The notes under the pieces: generated by a model
Databases searched by the model: none
The model's input: only the letters and a program-made list of their open reading frames with translations
Told to the model about the DNA's origin: nothing
Translations under genes and position numbers: made by a program
Shown here: positions 23,225 through 36,623 of the stretch, piece after piece
How the letters are laid out: each line of letters begins with the position of its first letter
Numbering within the stretch: position 1 is the first letter of the stretch
Assembly: GCA_023974075.1 (NCBI GenBank)
Contig: CM043790.1
Span: 18,553,883-18,617,882, forward strand
DNA from: Chaenocephalus aceratus
Lineage: Eukaryota > Chordata > Actinopteri > Perciformes > Channichthyidae
Direction: 5' to 3'
Length of the DNA stretch: 64,000 nucleotides

Positions 23225-26015
23225 AAATCACCCTCCAGTTGGCAGTCCCTCTGTGCTCACTATGCGTCATGGATGACGGCAACTACGGCTTTCAGGTGCA
23301 CTTACTTCATCTAAATAATGCTACATTTTACCCATCAGGCCCTCATTCTCTCTTTCCCACTATACCCTACTGACTTTTGATGGTTTATATTTAACTTTGT
23401 ATCCCTCTGCCACCATATGCATATACATTTGGGGAGGGAATGTGAAACGGTGAAAGGGTACGAGAAGTAGCAGAGGGTTAGGTGGGCATATGCTGCAGTG
23501 AACTCATCTGAGACACATGCTGTTCAAGAAGTGACAGAGATTATGCTCCATCAGTGGGGTGTGGCCTTCCTGTTGCCGTGATGTGTGAATGTCTATCATG
23601 GGTGGCAATTTAAATAGATGGGATGGACGGGAAGATAGGATCAGTACACGTGTTGGGGAGATCGGGCCGCCATTAACACCACCTGGCTGTGGCCACCTGG
23701 AGGTAATGACTCACAATAGTGTGTGTGTTCTAATTCTGAAGTTTGCTAAATAAAACTTGAGAATGGAGAGCATTTGTCAGATTATATCCTTCAGCTTCGG
23801 CATAACACTCTTTTGTGACTCATCTCATCACTGAAATGTATCTACAACTGTTTATAGCCCCAGTGACTTGTTTGGGATGAGTTATTCTTGATTACAGTGA
23901 TAATTTTGACAGTCCCTTGTCTAATTATTTTTAGAAAGCTAAGCTATAAAGAAATGGGCCTTTTCCATTTGCTGGTTACGGTTTATGTCACTAAATATTA
24001 AATATTGTAATGTGTAGGCACCATTTTTGATTCTGCTTTGGCATACATTGTCTAAACAATGAACCTGTTTAAGAAAGAAAGAAATACACTTCTAAAATAA
24101 ATAGTGAGACAACATTCTGTACTTTCAAAATAAAGCTTTCAAACATTCAAGCTAGACTGGATCAAAGTACAAAGTATGAAAGCGCGTCTCCCTTTTGATG
24201 GCACACTGTTGAAAGTGTCCCTTTCTGTCTAACTCTTTGTCTCCACCTCTGCTCACACCTGCGAAGTGATGTTTGGCAGTGCCTGATAGCTGCTGTCACA
24301 ACATCCTGATGAGTGACAGTGAGGCAGCCGGATGAGGAACTCGGGTAACCCTGACAACACTGCCTCCGCACAGGCACAGCTACCTGAGCCTCGGGCTGTA
24401 TAGACAACACCGGGGAGATTGACAATTGCTCAAATTCTTTAAACTATGAGTCGCGTACTGAGCCAAGTCTTTCACCGCATGATGTCAAGTATTTTAGAAC
24501 CTTTGAAAAAGCTCCGACCGGGATATGATTGACAGTAAGTTGGAGATAAAAAGGAATATCGTTTGAAGGATATTTAAGACAAATTATCTCTAGCTTCATC
24601 TCCTCAGTATGGCCAGAATAAGGTCAGAGATTACTTTTTTTTTGTCAATTAAGTCATTTCTGTGTCTACAATTAATCCACATGTGCTTATGTGGATGACC
24701 GTCCAACTTGTGAGCTTGGTTGTTCACCTTCAGGTGTAATGATTAAAATAAAAAATGGCTGCTGCTGACCTTTGACAGCTGCGTGACGAGGAGGGAAGGG
24801 ATGAGTGAATTCCAAGGTTATCTGGGCTGCCACCGCTGGCATTTTGAAGGAGCAGCTTTCAGTTCACAAATTGCTGGAAATGACATTTACGCCCGATCCT
24901 CCACGGACATTTGGGTGTTGATGTGTGTTTGTCCTTTTCTGCGTGTGAGAGTTTGTGTGTTCGTTCTTACTTTTATACGCCTTTCTTTCTTCTCTTAACA
25001 TTATTTTTTCTTTTTCATTCATACTTTTAATTCACTGCAATTGCTTTCATTTGTTTTCCATACACATGATTTAACAGAAAACCTCCAAAGGCCGATAATA
25101 GTTGGAGGGAGAGAGTTAACCACACTTTTCCCAGCAACAAGAAGGGAAAGCTAGTGGAGAACGACCAGTTATTTCACTATGGGATCTCTCAGTATCTATA
25201 ATTGAATCATTTAAGCACTGCTGGCTATTAGCTGGCGTGGAGACTCAAGCATTAAGAGAGAGGGAAGTATAGCACTTGTGTTCAAAGTGTCAAAGGAATA
25301 CTGATCATTGAGGCTGGATATTGCACCTGCACTGTCTCATATGTATATATTGTGAGTGTATGTTTCCCTATGCATTTGACACTTCTTCCTAATTTTGTTT
25401 GAGTGTGAATAGCGACTGTAACGTCAACATCTCTCCACTCGAGGTAATTGGTTGATGCGCTGTAGCTGTTGAATTAGAATGAACGTGTAAGCCAGCGAGC
25501 AGCAATGACTCCTCTGCCCCACTTTCTTCCCTCAGGCCTCCATCTGTTTCTATGAGTGATGGGACCCTGCTGAGACACAAATCTATGTCTGAGCGTGTGC
25601 GTCTAGTCGTGTGTATGTGTGATGTGGCTTATGTTTAATCAGAATTTTTTCGGGGGGTTGATGCAAATCTCTTGAGCTGTGAAAGACTTTGGTAGCGGAC
25701 TTCTGATTGGCAGTAGCACCAAACGGTAACACAGGGTTGCTTCGGGCCAAACGCGATTAGAGACAATAATGATGACTGAGGGTCAGCGCAGTCTGAGGAA
25801 ACCCATCAATTAGATTCAGACTAGCTGTGGAACGTTTGAAAAGTGATTTTGTGACTATTGAGGATGTCAAGTGAAGAGATCAATAGTGATTGCATCCAAC
25901 AACTTCTGGAAGTATCAGAAACTAACATTTCAACATTTATGCCCACTTTATGATTGGCCAGGTGTGCGTAGGTGAGGAAGTGAAGAAGTAAACAGGGAAT
26001 GAACTTCTCTCTTAA

Positions 26016-26401
26016 AGGTAGAGTAGGTAGGAATGGAGAAACCAGCTCGAGTGCGCTAGAATTTGAAACTACGCAGCCGAAAAAAATCTGCCCCTTCCTT
26101 CAGACTTCCTTACAGAGCCCCTCCTCCAACACACACGAACGTGCACAGGACAAATGAGGGTACGAGATAAGTTTGTGCACAGATGGAAGGCTGACAGGCA
26201 GGTAGGCCATCCAGTTGCTTTAGCCGGGCCGGCTACAATGATTGGTCGTGCTTTTTACAGCGCCACGGCTACGGCTTCCACAGATGAATTTTTTTAATGT
26301 ATTTATTGTCAAGCATTTAATGTATTCATTGCTATCGGGATGTTAAGAGCATTCCATGGAATATAACAAAGTGTTTCTGAAGTGAATTACCGACCCCACC
26401 T
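26016..26401 (+). mobile_element. TTAA-flanked MITE, copy 1
   Basis: Ends AGGTAGAGTAGGTA and the inverted CGACCCCACCT, directly flanked by TTAA on both sides (26012-26015 and 26402-26405), as for piggyBac or Kolobok-type insertion. The internal sequence matches copy 2 at 60795-61143 in reverse orientation, for example GAGCCCCTCCTCCAACACAC and the GAGCATTCCATGGAATATAAC block. Confidence 0.85.
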
Positions 26402-28623
26402 TTAAGCTCTCATTCTGTATTGCTGTATTTATGAACTATTGCTTTCACATTTAGTGTGTGCAACCAAGTGCAACCGAGGAAAGACTTTTTGGAAGTGCCT
26501 TTGTACCTCCATTTTTTAGAAGAACAACTTTCACCCTGCCTTCAAATATGGTGAATCATTTGTGAAACATTTTGTGTTTCAACATAGATGAAAATGGTCT
26601 CACTCTCATTATTAATCTGAAATAAAATCATTATAAATCTTAACACAAAAAGACAACATGTTCTTTTTTTAAGCTATTTTGTCAAATAGTTGGGACATTT
26701 TTAACGATACTCAAATAGGAGTAAATGGTGTATTTATTTTACAACACTGAGTATTTTGAGGTGTGTTGGATTGGCTTCAAAAACACTACAGTCCCCATGT
26801 TTATCGTAATGGAGGGACACTCCTGGCAGAGCAACAATGTTGGCCAATGATTTTTGCATAACATTAGAGCTCTATGGCAGAAGATTAAACTGTATCATGC
26901 TTTTGGGAACACAGACAATACTTGTTGCATCAGTTCATTGTTAGTTGTTGTCCTTTGATGGGATTTGTCGACAATAAGAAAATTGTTGCTCGCCTTTCTC
27001 CTAAATCCCTACTTACACAGGTTCTGTATACTTGTGTACCTCTTGTATGTGAAGTATTGTTTGACCTTGATGTAATATAATGATTGTAATTGCACTTCAC
27101 TGTTATGAAAGAACATATGCTTCACAATGTGACACACACACACAAACCACAGGAGAGAAGGCATAGTGAGATACTCAAACAGTTTTTAATTCCTCACATA
27201 TCCACACATTGAGGCCAGTAGAAAGAGAGAAGGAGTGTTAATGCTAAATCAAAGCGCGCAATGGTTGAAGTGGAGGCGTAGAGAAGAGAAAAGCATTGAA
27301 GATAGTAATTCTGTAATGCTATATTAGATAATTACATATGGGGGAATTGGATACTGTAGATAGGGAAGAAGAGAGAGCTTTGGAGAGAAGCAACAAACAA
27401 GATACAGGAGAAGAGAGATGGGAAACAAGCAGGAGGATGAAGGGGAGCAGAGGGGGGCGAAGGGACGGGAGGGGATGGAAGAAAGAGGATTTATTGAGGC
27501 TGCAGGGAAGAGCAGCGTGATAGCTCTCTGATAGATTAGAGGAATGCATGAGAAATGGACTGAAGAGGGGAGACAGCGCGAGGGGAGAAAAGTGAAGTTT
27601 GTGCGTCTCCTTGGGGCAGCTTTAAACACTGGTATAATTAATGTCGTTGAGAGGATGTCTTTTTTTTCAAAGGCCACCTGTGGGTATTGGAGAGATCTGG
27701 CGAGAGAAAGAGGGGGACAGGGATGGGGTGACAGTCAGATAGCGTTAATAAGAAATTGAGTTGGACAAAAGAGGAGATAGCGGAAAAAGCTGAATCAGGA
27801 AATTGCTGTAGCTGGAGGGCAGATGAGCGTGGTGAAGGGAAAGTTATAGGACAAACAACTGGTGTTTACCAAGGACTGATTGCCTACCAGGTTAGTACTA
27901 CTGAGGGTGTGTGTGTCGATTGATCTGTCTGCCTTCAGGGAGTTTGGCACCCAGGCTTTGGTATATTTCTTTAGACAAACCCACAGTACAACAGCTCTCT
28001 TTGAGATGCTCATGAAAGGGGTTTTTCACTCAGCAGGACTAAAGAAGCACTCTCTATACGTTCATGCCAAATACATATTTCATACTTAAAATCCTGCAGA
28101 TTTTGGATGATACTCCCAGAACGTTATTCAGCTCCAACAGTCCCGTCTTGTGTTATCCAGCCCAGTCTCACTTCTTTGTCTGTCTTCATCCGTTCAGCCC
28201 AATGAAGGGAAACTGGATACAAAGACTCCAATTAGTCAGGCAATTAGACTCTTGTTTTGTGTCCTCCACTCATCCTCTGAGTCACACGCTAATAGCTGTT
28301 CTTCCCCTTCCATCTCTCATTTGCCCTTCACTCGCTCTCTTACGTTTTTGTTTTTTTTATCTCTCTTCTGGCGTGGTGTTCTGGATGAAACAATGTCTCA
28401 GTGATATTCATTGGAATATATTTTCTCCTTTTATGATACAGAAATGATTTATAAATCCCTCTACTGTTCATTTGCTTTCTATCATTCCTCCTTGATGTTT
28501 CTCTTCACCTGTCTGTCGGTCTCTTCATCTCTTTCAACCGAAGCCTGCATCGTCATTCATCACTAGGAGAATGGTGTGGCCAGACACACACACTCTCTCA
28601 CACACAAACACACTCTCTCTCTG

Positions 28624-28624
<1 letters not shown>

Positions 28625-28671
<47 letters not shown>
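28625..28671. repeat. (CA)n microsatellite
   Basis: About 23 CA units, preceded by interrupted CACTCTCT sequence from 28585. Confidence 0.95.
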
Positions 28672-28673
<2 letters not shown>

Positions 28674-28902
28674 AATTACTTTCACATCTTTCTCATGTGT
28701 CTGAATATATCTTTATTTGGAACTAAATGTAACTTCGACAGAATTGGAACAGACTATCACCTGAAGTCACAAAGAGAAAATATAAAGGAAGTAGCATAAG
28801 AAAAGATAGATATGGTTTTGTGAACAAAACTCAATGTTCTGCTGTCTTCATCCTTCCTGTTGATCCACCTCTCTGTTTCTCACTGTGATATGATCCAGAT
28901 AT

Positions 28903-28904
<2 letters not shown>

Positions 28905-28974
<70 letters not shown>
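28905..28974. repeat. (TG)n microsatellite
   Basis: 35 TG units. Confidence 0.95.
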
Positions 28975-28975
<1 letters not shown>

Positions 28976-30137
28976 TCTGGTATTTTACAACCGTTAAGTA
29001 GGTCTGTATTGGCTGAGATGCCAATCTGTGACTGCTAGAGTTGTGCTTCTCTGACAGTGGACTAAAGGAAAGAGATCCTTAGATGTTGAAAACAGATGTG
29101 TTGAGTATGCATTTTTTGTATTCATTCATACAATTGTTATTCATTTTATAGTGTGTATCCTTATTTGGTTTTGTTGTATTCTGTATGTAGCCTGACACTG
29201 TGGCGGCAGACAGCATCCTCTCCGCTCTGACATTAGATTATCCTCCAGATGGAGTCAGATTATGGGCTGAAATTAACAATCTAATGACCGGTCAGGAAAT
29301 GTACCAATATCCCTAAAACCCATCTAGAGTCGTCTGATCAGGGACAGGAACTCAATGAACTGACAACTCTGAATATATCATTTGGAGTTCAGGATGTTAA
29401 AAAGCATGTCAACCCAAAATTAAATTTGCTAGAATCCACACAGTGAGAATAAATTCTCCAATAAATGTTTTTTTGCGTTATAGTACATTTCACTACAGAC
29501 TAAATGCTTCACTCACCCCTATACTTTTGGGACTCAGATTGATCCGTTTCTCCACATACTCATTATTAGTAAAGTGTCAGACTGTTTAATTATGTTTTCT
29601 TTTTCCTGAAGTATTACACAGATTAAGGTCTGCAACGTTTGAATCATGGGAAAGGGCAAGCAGGGTGCCAGGAGGAGAAAGTGGAACTTAAGTTTACTGA
29701 GTGCCGTTTTCAGCAGCTGCACAGAGCGATGTTCCCTATTCATGAGAGAGTGACCTTAGCACACTGTCACTGCTCCCCTCCACCTGCAGTGATTTATTGG
29801 TCACAGAACGCTGGGCAGCCGGATGATGTTGTGCACGGAGCAACACGTGACAGCCCCCCCCCTTCAGCCTTTGTCCTTTCCTTTCAACTCGGTCAACCAC
29901 ATAAGGAACAAACACACACAAATGTTCTGCCAAAAAAGTCCATCCAAAAAGCTATAATTGGCCAATCCTAACCATTGAACACCAGGCATCTTTGTGTGAT
30001 AGTCCTGAAGCCATTTGTCAAGCCGAAATGCTGAAAAAACTTTGTTGGCTCTGGCTTCTTTAATATACCGATGCAACACCCCGTTGCTTTGTGTTTTGCA
30101 CTGTTGAATGGAAAGCAAATTTCAAATGTCCCCTTGT

Positions 30138-30460
30138 TTAAAGGGGCTACACTATTGTCATTTTAAGGTTTCATAATTGTATTTTGTGCCTCTATTGTGA
30201 CTTGTTTACATGCTTTAATGTACAAAAAGTGCCTCTTTTCACCCTCTCTCTGAAACGAGAACCCAGTCTGCTCTGATTGGTTAGCTGACAGGCTCTGTTG
30301 TGATTGGTCAACTGCTGAGAGATGTCCCAATCCTTAGCCCAACATGTGTAATGTTTTGGAGTGCTAGCCAATAGAAGCGCACGTGTTACATACTGATGTC
30401 ACTATATTACGGAAGTAAACAAAGGATTCCAATTAAAGTGTTTCAGGCAGGGGGAGGGTT
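30138..30460 (+). repeat. TTTAAAGGGG-type MITE fragment
   Basis: Starts TTTAAAGGGGCTACACTATT and continues with TTGTTTACATGCTTTAATGT, then two CTGATTGGTT/GTGATTGGTC motifs, a pattern I associate with abundant TTAA-targeting fish MITEs. The right terminus was not found. A related start may occur at about 54468. Confidence 0.45.
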
Positions 30461-30683
30461 TTAGCCTACATATCATTGAAATGCACAAAAACCTATACAA
30501 CACTAGGAAAGGGAAAACCCAAGAAAGCATACTAAGGCCCCACATTTATTTTTTCATAATCATGCCCATGCTTGTTACAACAACAAGGATAACATCATGC
30601 AACAATATCTTCTCTGTACCCTCGGATTGTTTTATTTTCGTGGCGTCTCATGATTTCTTAGGGATATTTTCATTTCGAGACAG

Positions 30684-31353
30684 TAGGCGCATTCACACCG
30701 CAGTACTTTTCCCACAAAGGTTCATCACAACTTAGTTCATGAGAACTCTTTAGTTCTCATGAACTAAGTGCAGATCGCGTTCACACCGGAATAAGTCCCT
30801 GGGTGAGGATTAGGCAAATGAAGCCGCTGACGTCACTTCTTCTTCTGCTTTGGGTTTACTGGCAGGCCGCAAACCACTTCACGGCGTATACTGCCGCCCA
30901 AAGTCCCCGGCCGGAAGTCCCCGGAGTTGGGGACTGGCTTCAGTAGAAGCTGCTGGGACTCCCAGTAGCTTCTACTGAAGCCTTCCGAGTAAATCGCCAG
31001 AACGCCGACACCTCCTCATCTCCACCGCTCCCATGTTTTATTTTGTGTTGCCATAAGTTAGTCTCTCTGCGTTTCTGCGCTGGGCTAATGCTAATGCTAA
31101 TAATGCTAATACGAGGATAACAAAATGGAGGCTTCACAAAACTTTTTGGGAGTTTTACGGGGCGTGGTTTGCAATCCACCCAGCCAATCAGACATAGGAA
31201 CCTTTTTCTCCCACGAAAGTCCCTGGGATGGAAAAGGGGGTGAAAAGGTTCTCATGAACTAATTTTAGTTCCGGCTCTTTTTGGTGTGAACGCAACATTT
31301 CGGAACTATATCGGAACTAAAGTGGGAAAAGTACTGCGGTGTGAACGTGCCTA
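30684..31353. mobile_element. MITE, TAGGCGCATTCACACCG termini
   Basis: A 670 bp element with matched ends GCGCATTCACACCGCAGTAC and GTACTGCGGTGTGAACGTGC (two mismatches), flanked by TA. It contains two strong internal hairpins, a 17 bp stem with 4 nt loop at 30732-30769 and an approximately 23 bp stem at about 30939-30985. No coding capacity. Confidence 0.8.
30732..30769. repeat. perfect palindromic hairpin in MITE
   Basis: CTTAGTTCATGAGAACT, then CTTT, then AGTTCTCATGAACTAAG: 17 bp arms with no mismatch. Confidence 0.9.
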
Positions 31354-31689
31354 GTGTGTATCAAAGAAGATGAGACTGTTTGTTTGAGGACACAAACAGG
31401 AGACAGGATGTATCCTTAGCAGAGAGAAAAAAGAGGCACAGGAAACAGAAACAAAGAAAGAAAATGTAGAAAAAAGCAAGCCGTCGCATATCACAGCACA
31501 TGAAAATGGAGGTGCCAAATCACTCCAAAGTTCAGAGAAGCAAATGTTTTACAAACTACCCGGCTGCGGCAAACATAATCAACAGGATCTTGTTTATAAG
31601 AATTACATTTTTTCCATGCAGTGCCATTTAACCCTCAAAAGAATAGCTTTCATATGCATTAAAGGCACATGCTTTAAAAACTAGTGCCA

Positions 31690-33620
31690 CTATACTGAAA
31701 AGGAATCTAACTTCGATACAACCAACGTTAATACTAGGCCGTCTCCGATACCGAACTCCGGTGCTGATAAGGCTCCGGTGAACGGCCGCCCAATCTTTTT
31801 AGGACTAAACCCCCCAGAATCTACACGCAAGATCAACGTAATCTATTTAGGGGGGCATTTACAGCGTGGCCTCTAACACCAAACTGCCCGTCGTATCCCT
31901 ATTTTAGGCACTCCAGCCTCGGATGTCCGACCGCCAGGATAGCAAAACGGAGTGTATAGTGTAGTAGGTGTTGGTGGCCTGGTAGAACCCCAGAGCAGTA
32001 TCTAAACTGCCCCTTGAGGGGAAACCCTGTGTCCTTGGGAGACCCCTTGGTAATTAGGGCAGCTTCAGGACCCACAATCCCTAACCCCCAATTTTTATCC
32101 CCAGTTATACTAATCAAAACAATGCAAATGTAATATCAAACACAGAGTTAAATATTAATATCACAGCAGTGACATTACCACATCAGCAGAGCATATGTCA
32201 TATTTCAACATCAATCAAAACCACTATAGTTTAACCTTAGCAGGGTTCCTATTCCCCTCAAACAATTTAAAATCCAAATTATCAACTAATGTCAGCCTTT
32301 TCCAAGGAAGGGTGTTCTTACCTCACTCTAATGGCGCATTTCCACTACAGTGCGGAGCTCGCTTTAAGCGTGCCGTGCCCGGCCCGTTTTTGGTTGCGTT
32401 TCCACTTGGCGTAGTTCCGGCTAGCGGGTACTATTTCAGTTTTTCTGGCTCCATAAAATCGAGGTTCTTTCCGGGCCAACAACCAGGCTGAGTCGGGCTG
32501 AGTATGCTAAACTAGAGAGAGAATCGCTGGCAAGGGGGCTACAACTACAACAAGATGAACATATTTGACCGTGATTTAATTGTAATTCACGTATAAAAAT
32601 GATGCCGAAGTAAAAACATACTGATACCGGTTAGTAAAAACCATGAATTAATGCTTTGACAAGTCTGCAGACAGACGGCAGGCAAAAAACATTTTTAAAA
32701 TGCGTGTTTTCTGAATGGAGATCGGTTAAGCTACCGCAGTATATGCTCCGACCGTCCACACTCACAACAACGGCCTATACAGACATAAATAAACCAGTGA
32801 CTGTATTCGCCATGACACAGGCAGTTTGTGGTTTGTACTTGTTTCACTTTTGTCTAGTTTCTGAACAGATATGAAGAGCTGTGAGCTTGAGTGCTAACAG
32901 CTAATGGCTGATGTTGTTTTTCTGTGGTTCTCATTGAAGATGACGTCACGGCTCCGCCTACACTGCGTTACTTACTGCCCCAGCTACTAAACTGTAATGG
33001 AAACGCAGCATAAAGTGAGCCAGTCCTAACAAGGCCTAACGAGGCCTAGCCATACCGAGCGAGGCCCTGTAGTGGAAATGCGCCATAAGACCAAGCAGAT
33101 ACCTTCAGAGACCACGAGAGAGACCAGGAATTGGATCGAAATGTACAAAGTACAAACCGGTTTTATTAAGGTTTTAACAAAAATATAGGATTTACACAAA
33201 TCCAAAAAACACAAAGTCAAAATACAAAAACAACAGGTTCACAAGTCAAATGTCCTAAAGCCGTCTAAAAGAGCCCAAGCCCATGCCCAGGGCCCAAAAA
33301 CTTCCCCCAAGCTCTCAAGCTCTCAAGCCTCCAAGCCTTCAAGCCTCAAAAAGCCTAAAAAGCCCCCCTTTCTCTCCACACATCATCTTTTATAGTCTCT
33401 TGCCTCCTCCCTCTCTGCATCAGGTGGGTTCCCCTTTTCTATCTTTGAGGGGAAAGGAGGTCACATATGTTCAACTTTTACTTAATGAACAATTACAAAT
33501 GTAAAGACTTATAGTAATAATATACAATTATAAGAAGAGGGAATATTAACATTTTTCATGAAAGCAGAACACATTGTCAATGTCATGTTTAGAATCAAGT
33601 TTAAACATTTAATTTCAAAT
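31690..33620 (-). mobile_element. possible LTR-type retroelement remnant (minus strand), split by a Harbinger MITE
   Basis: On the minus strand, TATAAAAGATG (about 33398), later CCTTAATAAAACCGG (poly(A) signal-like, about 33160) and then apparently contiguous sequence on the other side of the MITE at 32332-33085 resemble an LTR with downstream leader. No gag, pol or env similarity was recognised, and LTR ends and duplications were not found. Low confidence. Confidence 0.3.
32332..33085. mobile_element. PIF-Harbinger-type MITE
   Basis: A 754 bp element with terminal inverted repeats TGGCGCATTTCCACTACAG and CTGTAGTGGAAATGCGCCA (perfect), flanked by the 3 bp duplication TAA (32329-32331 and 33086-33088), as expected for PIF-Harbinger. 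CATTTCC/GGAAA motifs recur near the ends. No transposase. Confidence 0.88.
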
Positions 33621-34124
33621 ATGCAAACTTTATACTTTAATTTATTAACAGAGACTTCATTTATTAACAGAGACAATAAGGACAGCTTGTCTCTACGATT
33701 CGCTGGCCCTGGAAGTTGATTTGAATCTTTGCGTAGGCCGCCTGCATCCTGTGCTTCATTGTCTTCATACCGGCTGTAACCGCTCTCACGGTGTCAAAAA
33801 CCACAAGCACCTTCTCAGAATTGTGGTTGGAACTTTCACGCTTTTATTGCACCATCTAGAATGCGTAGTGCGCATAGGTCAAAAGTTCAGAATGTTCTAT
33901 CTAGTTTCACATGCCTGGTTTCACATGTCTGAAAAGACACATACATCCTTTCCATTTACAGACAATTTAGCATCTTTGTATCAATGGTAAGCTCAATAGA
34001 GGTAGGTGAGGTAAAGGTCAGGTCTGACACGGCCACTTAAACAGCAGAACTGTCAACAATACACTTTGAAGTTTTTTTTAAAACTCTACATATATGAAAA
34101 AACATGATGCTATGCACTGCCCAA

Positions 34125-34259
<135 letters not shown>

Positions 34260-34938
34260 GAGAGCTAATGATGTGTGGAGCATTGCTCTGTGTCTCTCTT
34301 TCAGCAGCAGATGTTGGCCTATTATCCGAGATTTTCTTTTCTTCTACATTGTCGCTTGGTGTGTGCAGGGAATAACAATCACAGTAAAACTTCCAACCAG
34401 ATTTGTACTTAGTCTAACCAAGAGTTCCAGAAAAATACTGGAGCCTGCCTAAATCTAAAATGTGGTTTGATGTGGAGCATCGATTTTGTTCTTTACTATC
34501 CCAAAAAAGATTGTTTTAAGAACCGCAGGCTGATAATATCCTGACTTCACTGCTGTCTCTTCTGCCATCTCGCCTGTGGCACGGATTTATCTTCAAGGCT
34601 GATTAACCTGTCTATTTTCAAGTCCAGTTGACATGTTTTTACGACAATCTGTGCTTTAAAAGTGAAACTGTTTGTCTAACCCCACTGCAGTGCTCGTTAC
34701 ATTTGGTTATTCCAACCCTGTTCTTGGTGAACCAACATTTCTCACAGTTTTATTTCTCAATGGTCTCACTCTCCACACAATCACGCTCGGTATGTTTTCA
34801 TGAGCGCGGGTCGCTGAGAATGATCCCAAGGTGGAAAGAGCTGCAGTGGCTTATTATAGAAGATGGATTCAGTTTTTTTACATCAGCATAAAATATCTAA
34901 CAATAGATTTCTATCTCTCTCTCTCTCTCTCCCCTCAG

Positions 34939-35017
34939 CCTTATCTCATCGAGACGTTATTACTTTGAGGTCCTCCACAAGCAGGATGACAAGGGCTCGG
35001 ATCACGTGGAGGTTGGG
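34939..35017 (+). CDS. b4galnt4: b4galnt4 exon ([11 protein letters not shown])
   Basis: A 79 bp exon preceded by a (CT)n polypyrimidine tract and CAG, followed by donor GTAAGT. It encodes [13 protein letters not shown] then GSDHVEVG, the highly conserved end of the PA14-like beta-sandwich in this family. It opens by completing a His codon from the previous exon and ends in phase 0. It lies 19.6 kb downstream of the previous exon, so that intron is the largest wholly inside the window. Confidence 0.9.
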
Positions 35018-36623
35018 GTAAGTGGAGCTATCCAATCATGTGAGCTCACTTCCTCCTTGCTTCCTTGTCTACATCTCATTTCCCTCTTAGTCATTTTATT
35101 CTAGCTGACTCTAAAAGGGTCAGTTTGAATGTATGATATATACCACAGAGCAGGAACTAAACAATGTACTGATGTGGATGGGATGTAAGCAAAAGGTGTT
35201 TCAGCAACCTAAATTGTATGCTATATGTAGAAGATTTCCACCGTTTCGCATTGCCATAAAGCATCACATTTTTGACGGGGAGCTGAAGCTATTATAACAT
35301 CTATGCTCTCGGCATTGCCTCTAGGCTCTATCGGGATTTTATTTTAATTTTACCATGCAGAACAAAGGGGTTAGTCAGGTGTACTGCTGCCTCTATCAGT
35401 AAGTTTGTTTCTGATATTGTTTGACTTTGTTAGTTTGGATTCACCAAAGTCACACAATAAAACGGATTAACTAACCAATGAAGGCAGCAGTAGACCGGCA
35501 ACCCCTGTGTGCTGTGAGGTCAAACTAGTGTTTTTTTCACTGGAGTCTGGTAACTGTGGTGAGAGCATAGATAACCATTTCAAAAAACAAAGACTCTATA
35601 TCCGTCTTATGGCAACTTAAAGTGGTTAAGATATTCTGAATATAGCATACATTTACACAAACATTGTTTTTAGTAGACATTTTGCTGCCATTCCCGTCCA
35701 CAGCAGCACGTTGCTTTCCTTTTGTGTGGTAACTTTTCTCTAAACTGGAGGCATGCATTCCCCCATGTACAGTATGTAGTGCATTGACTATGGATAAGTA
35801 CCATCCCTCAAGCATATGAAAAGGCTTTCAACTGTCTTGAGAAAACTTGACCTTTGGCAGGATATTTGCATATTCTTGCTCCTACCCTTTGTTTAACAGT
35901 GTCAGCGTGCTGGCTGAGCTGGTGGAAATATCTCCTCTCCCAACATTCCTGTGCATTCCGTTTCATTTTCCTCCTGTTTCCATGGTCTCACCTGATCAAA
36001 CCTTTATGCATGGATGCCCTCCTTTTTTCATGCTGTCTTTTGCTACGAAATGGTATAGAGCAACTATTTATTCTGCTTCTCTTCCTCTATCTCTCCCACG
36101 GCACTTCACATTGGTTTTTCCTGCCTCTGTCTTTATCTTTGTTCTGTACTGCCTCTTCATCTCTATCTTTCCTTTTTCTCTTCACGTCCACATTCACTTC
36201 TCCTCTGCACCATTTCGTTCTCAGTAGTGGTGTTCTGCACCTCAGGCAAAGCTCAGAGATGAGTGGAGCTTAATGTCGAGATGAAGTTTCAAACGAGAGC
36301 CCACACGCCTTGTGTGAGCCTGTACTTTGAGTGGGAGGGTACAGGGAAAAAAGAGATCACTGATGCGTGTGTGGAATGAGTCTCTTAACAAGCCCCAGGT
36401 TATCGCCATCATGGTGACCATCATCATCATCAGCAGTGCTGCTAGAGTTGTTCTCTTCTTTCACAAAACTTTTTTGTTATATTTACACCTTGGAGGTTAA
36501 TGATTTTTTACTTCCCTCAGTCTATCTTTATCACTCACAAACTTTGAGTGCTTCTGGCTAATTCCCTCTACCTTTATTTATGTCTTAATATTAGTTCTTG
36601 TTAGTTTCTTCCTGGGTCTTTTT

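Noticed and set aside
27319..27759. Purine-rich block with ORFs on both strands
   Set aside because: Simple GA-rich composition explains the lack of stops. No domain seen.
35847..36273. Overlapping hydrophobic ORFs of 126 and 139 codons
   Set aside because: Pyrimidine-rich intron sequence giving Phe/Leu/Ser-rich translations, with no family features.
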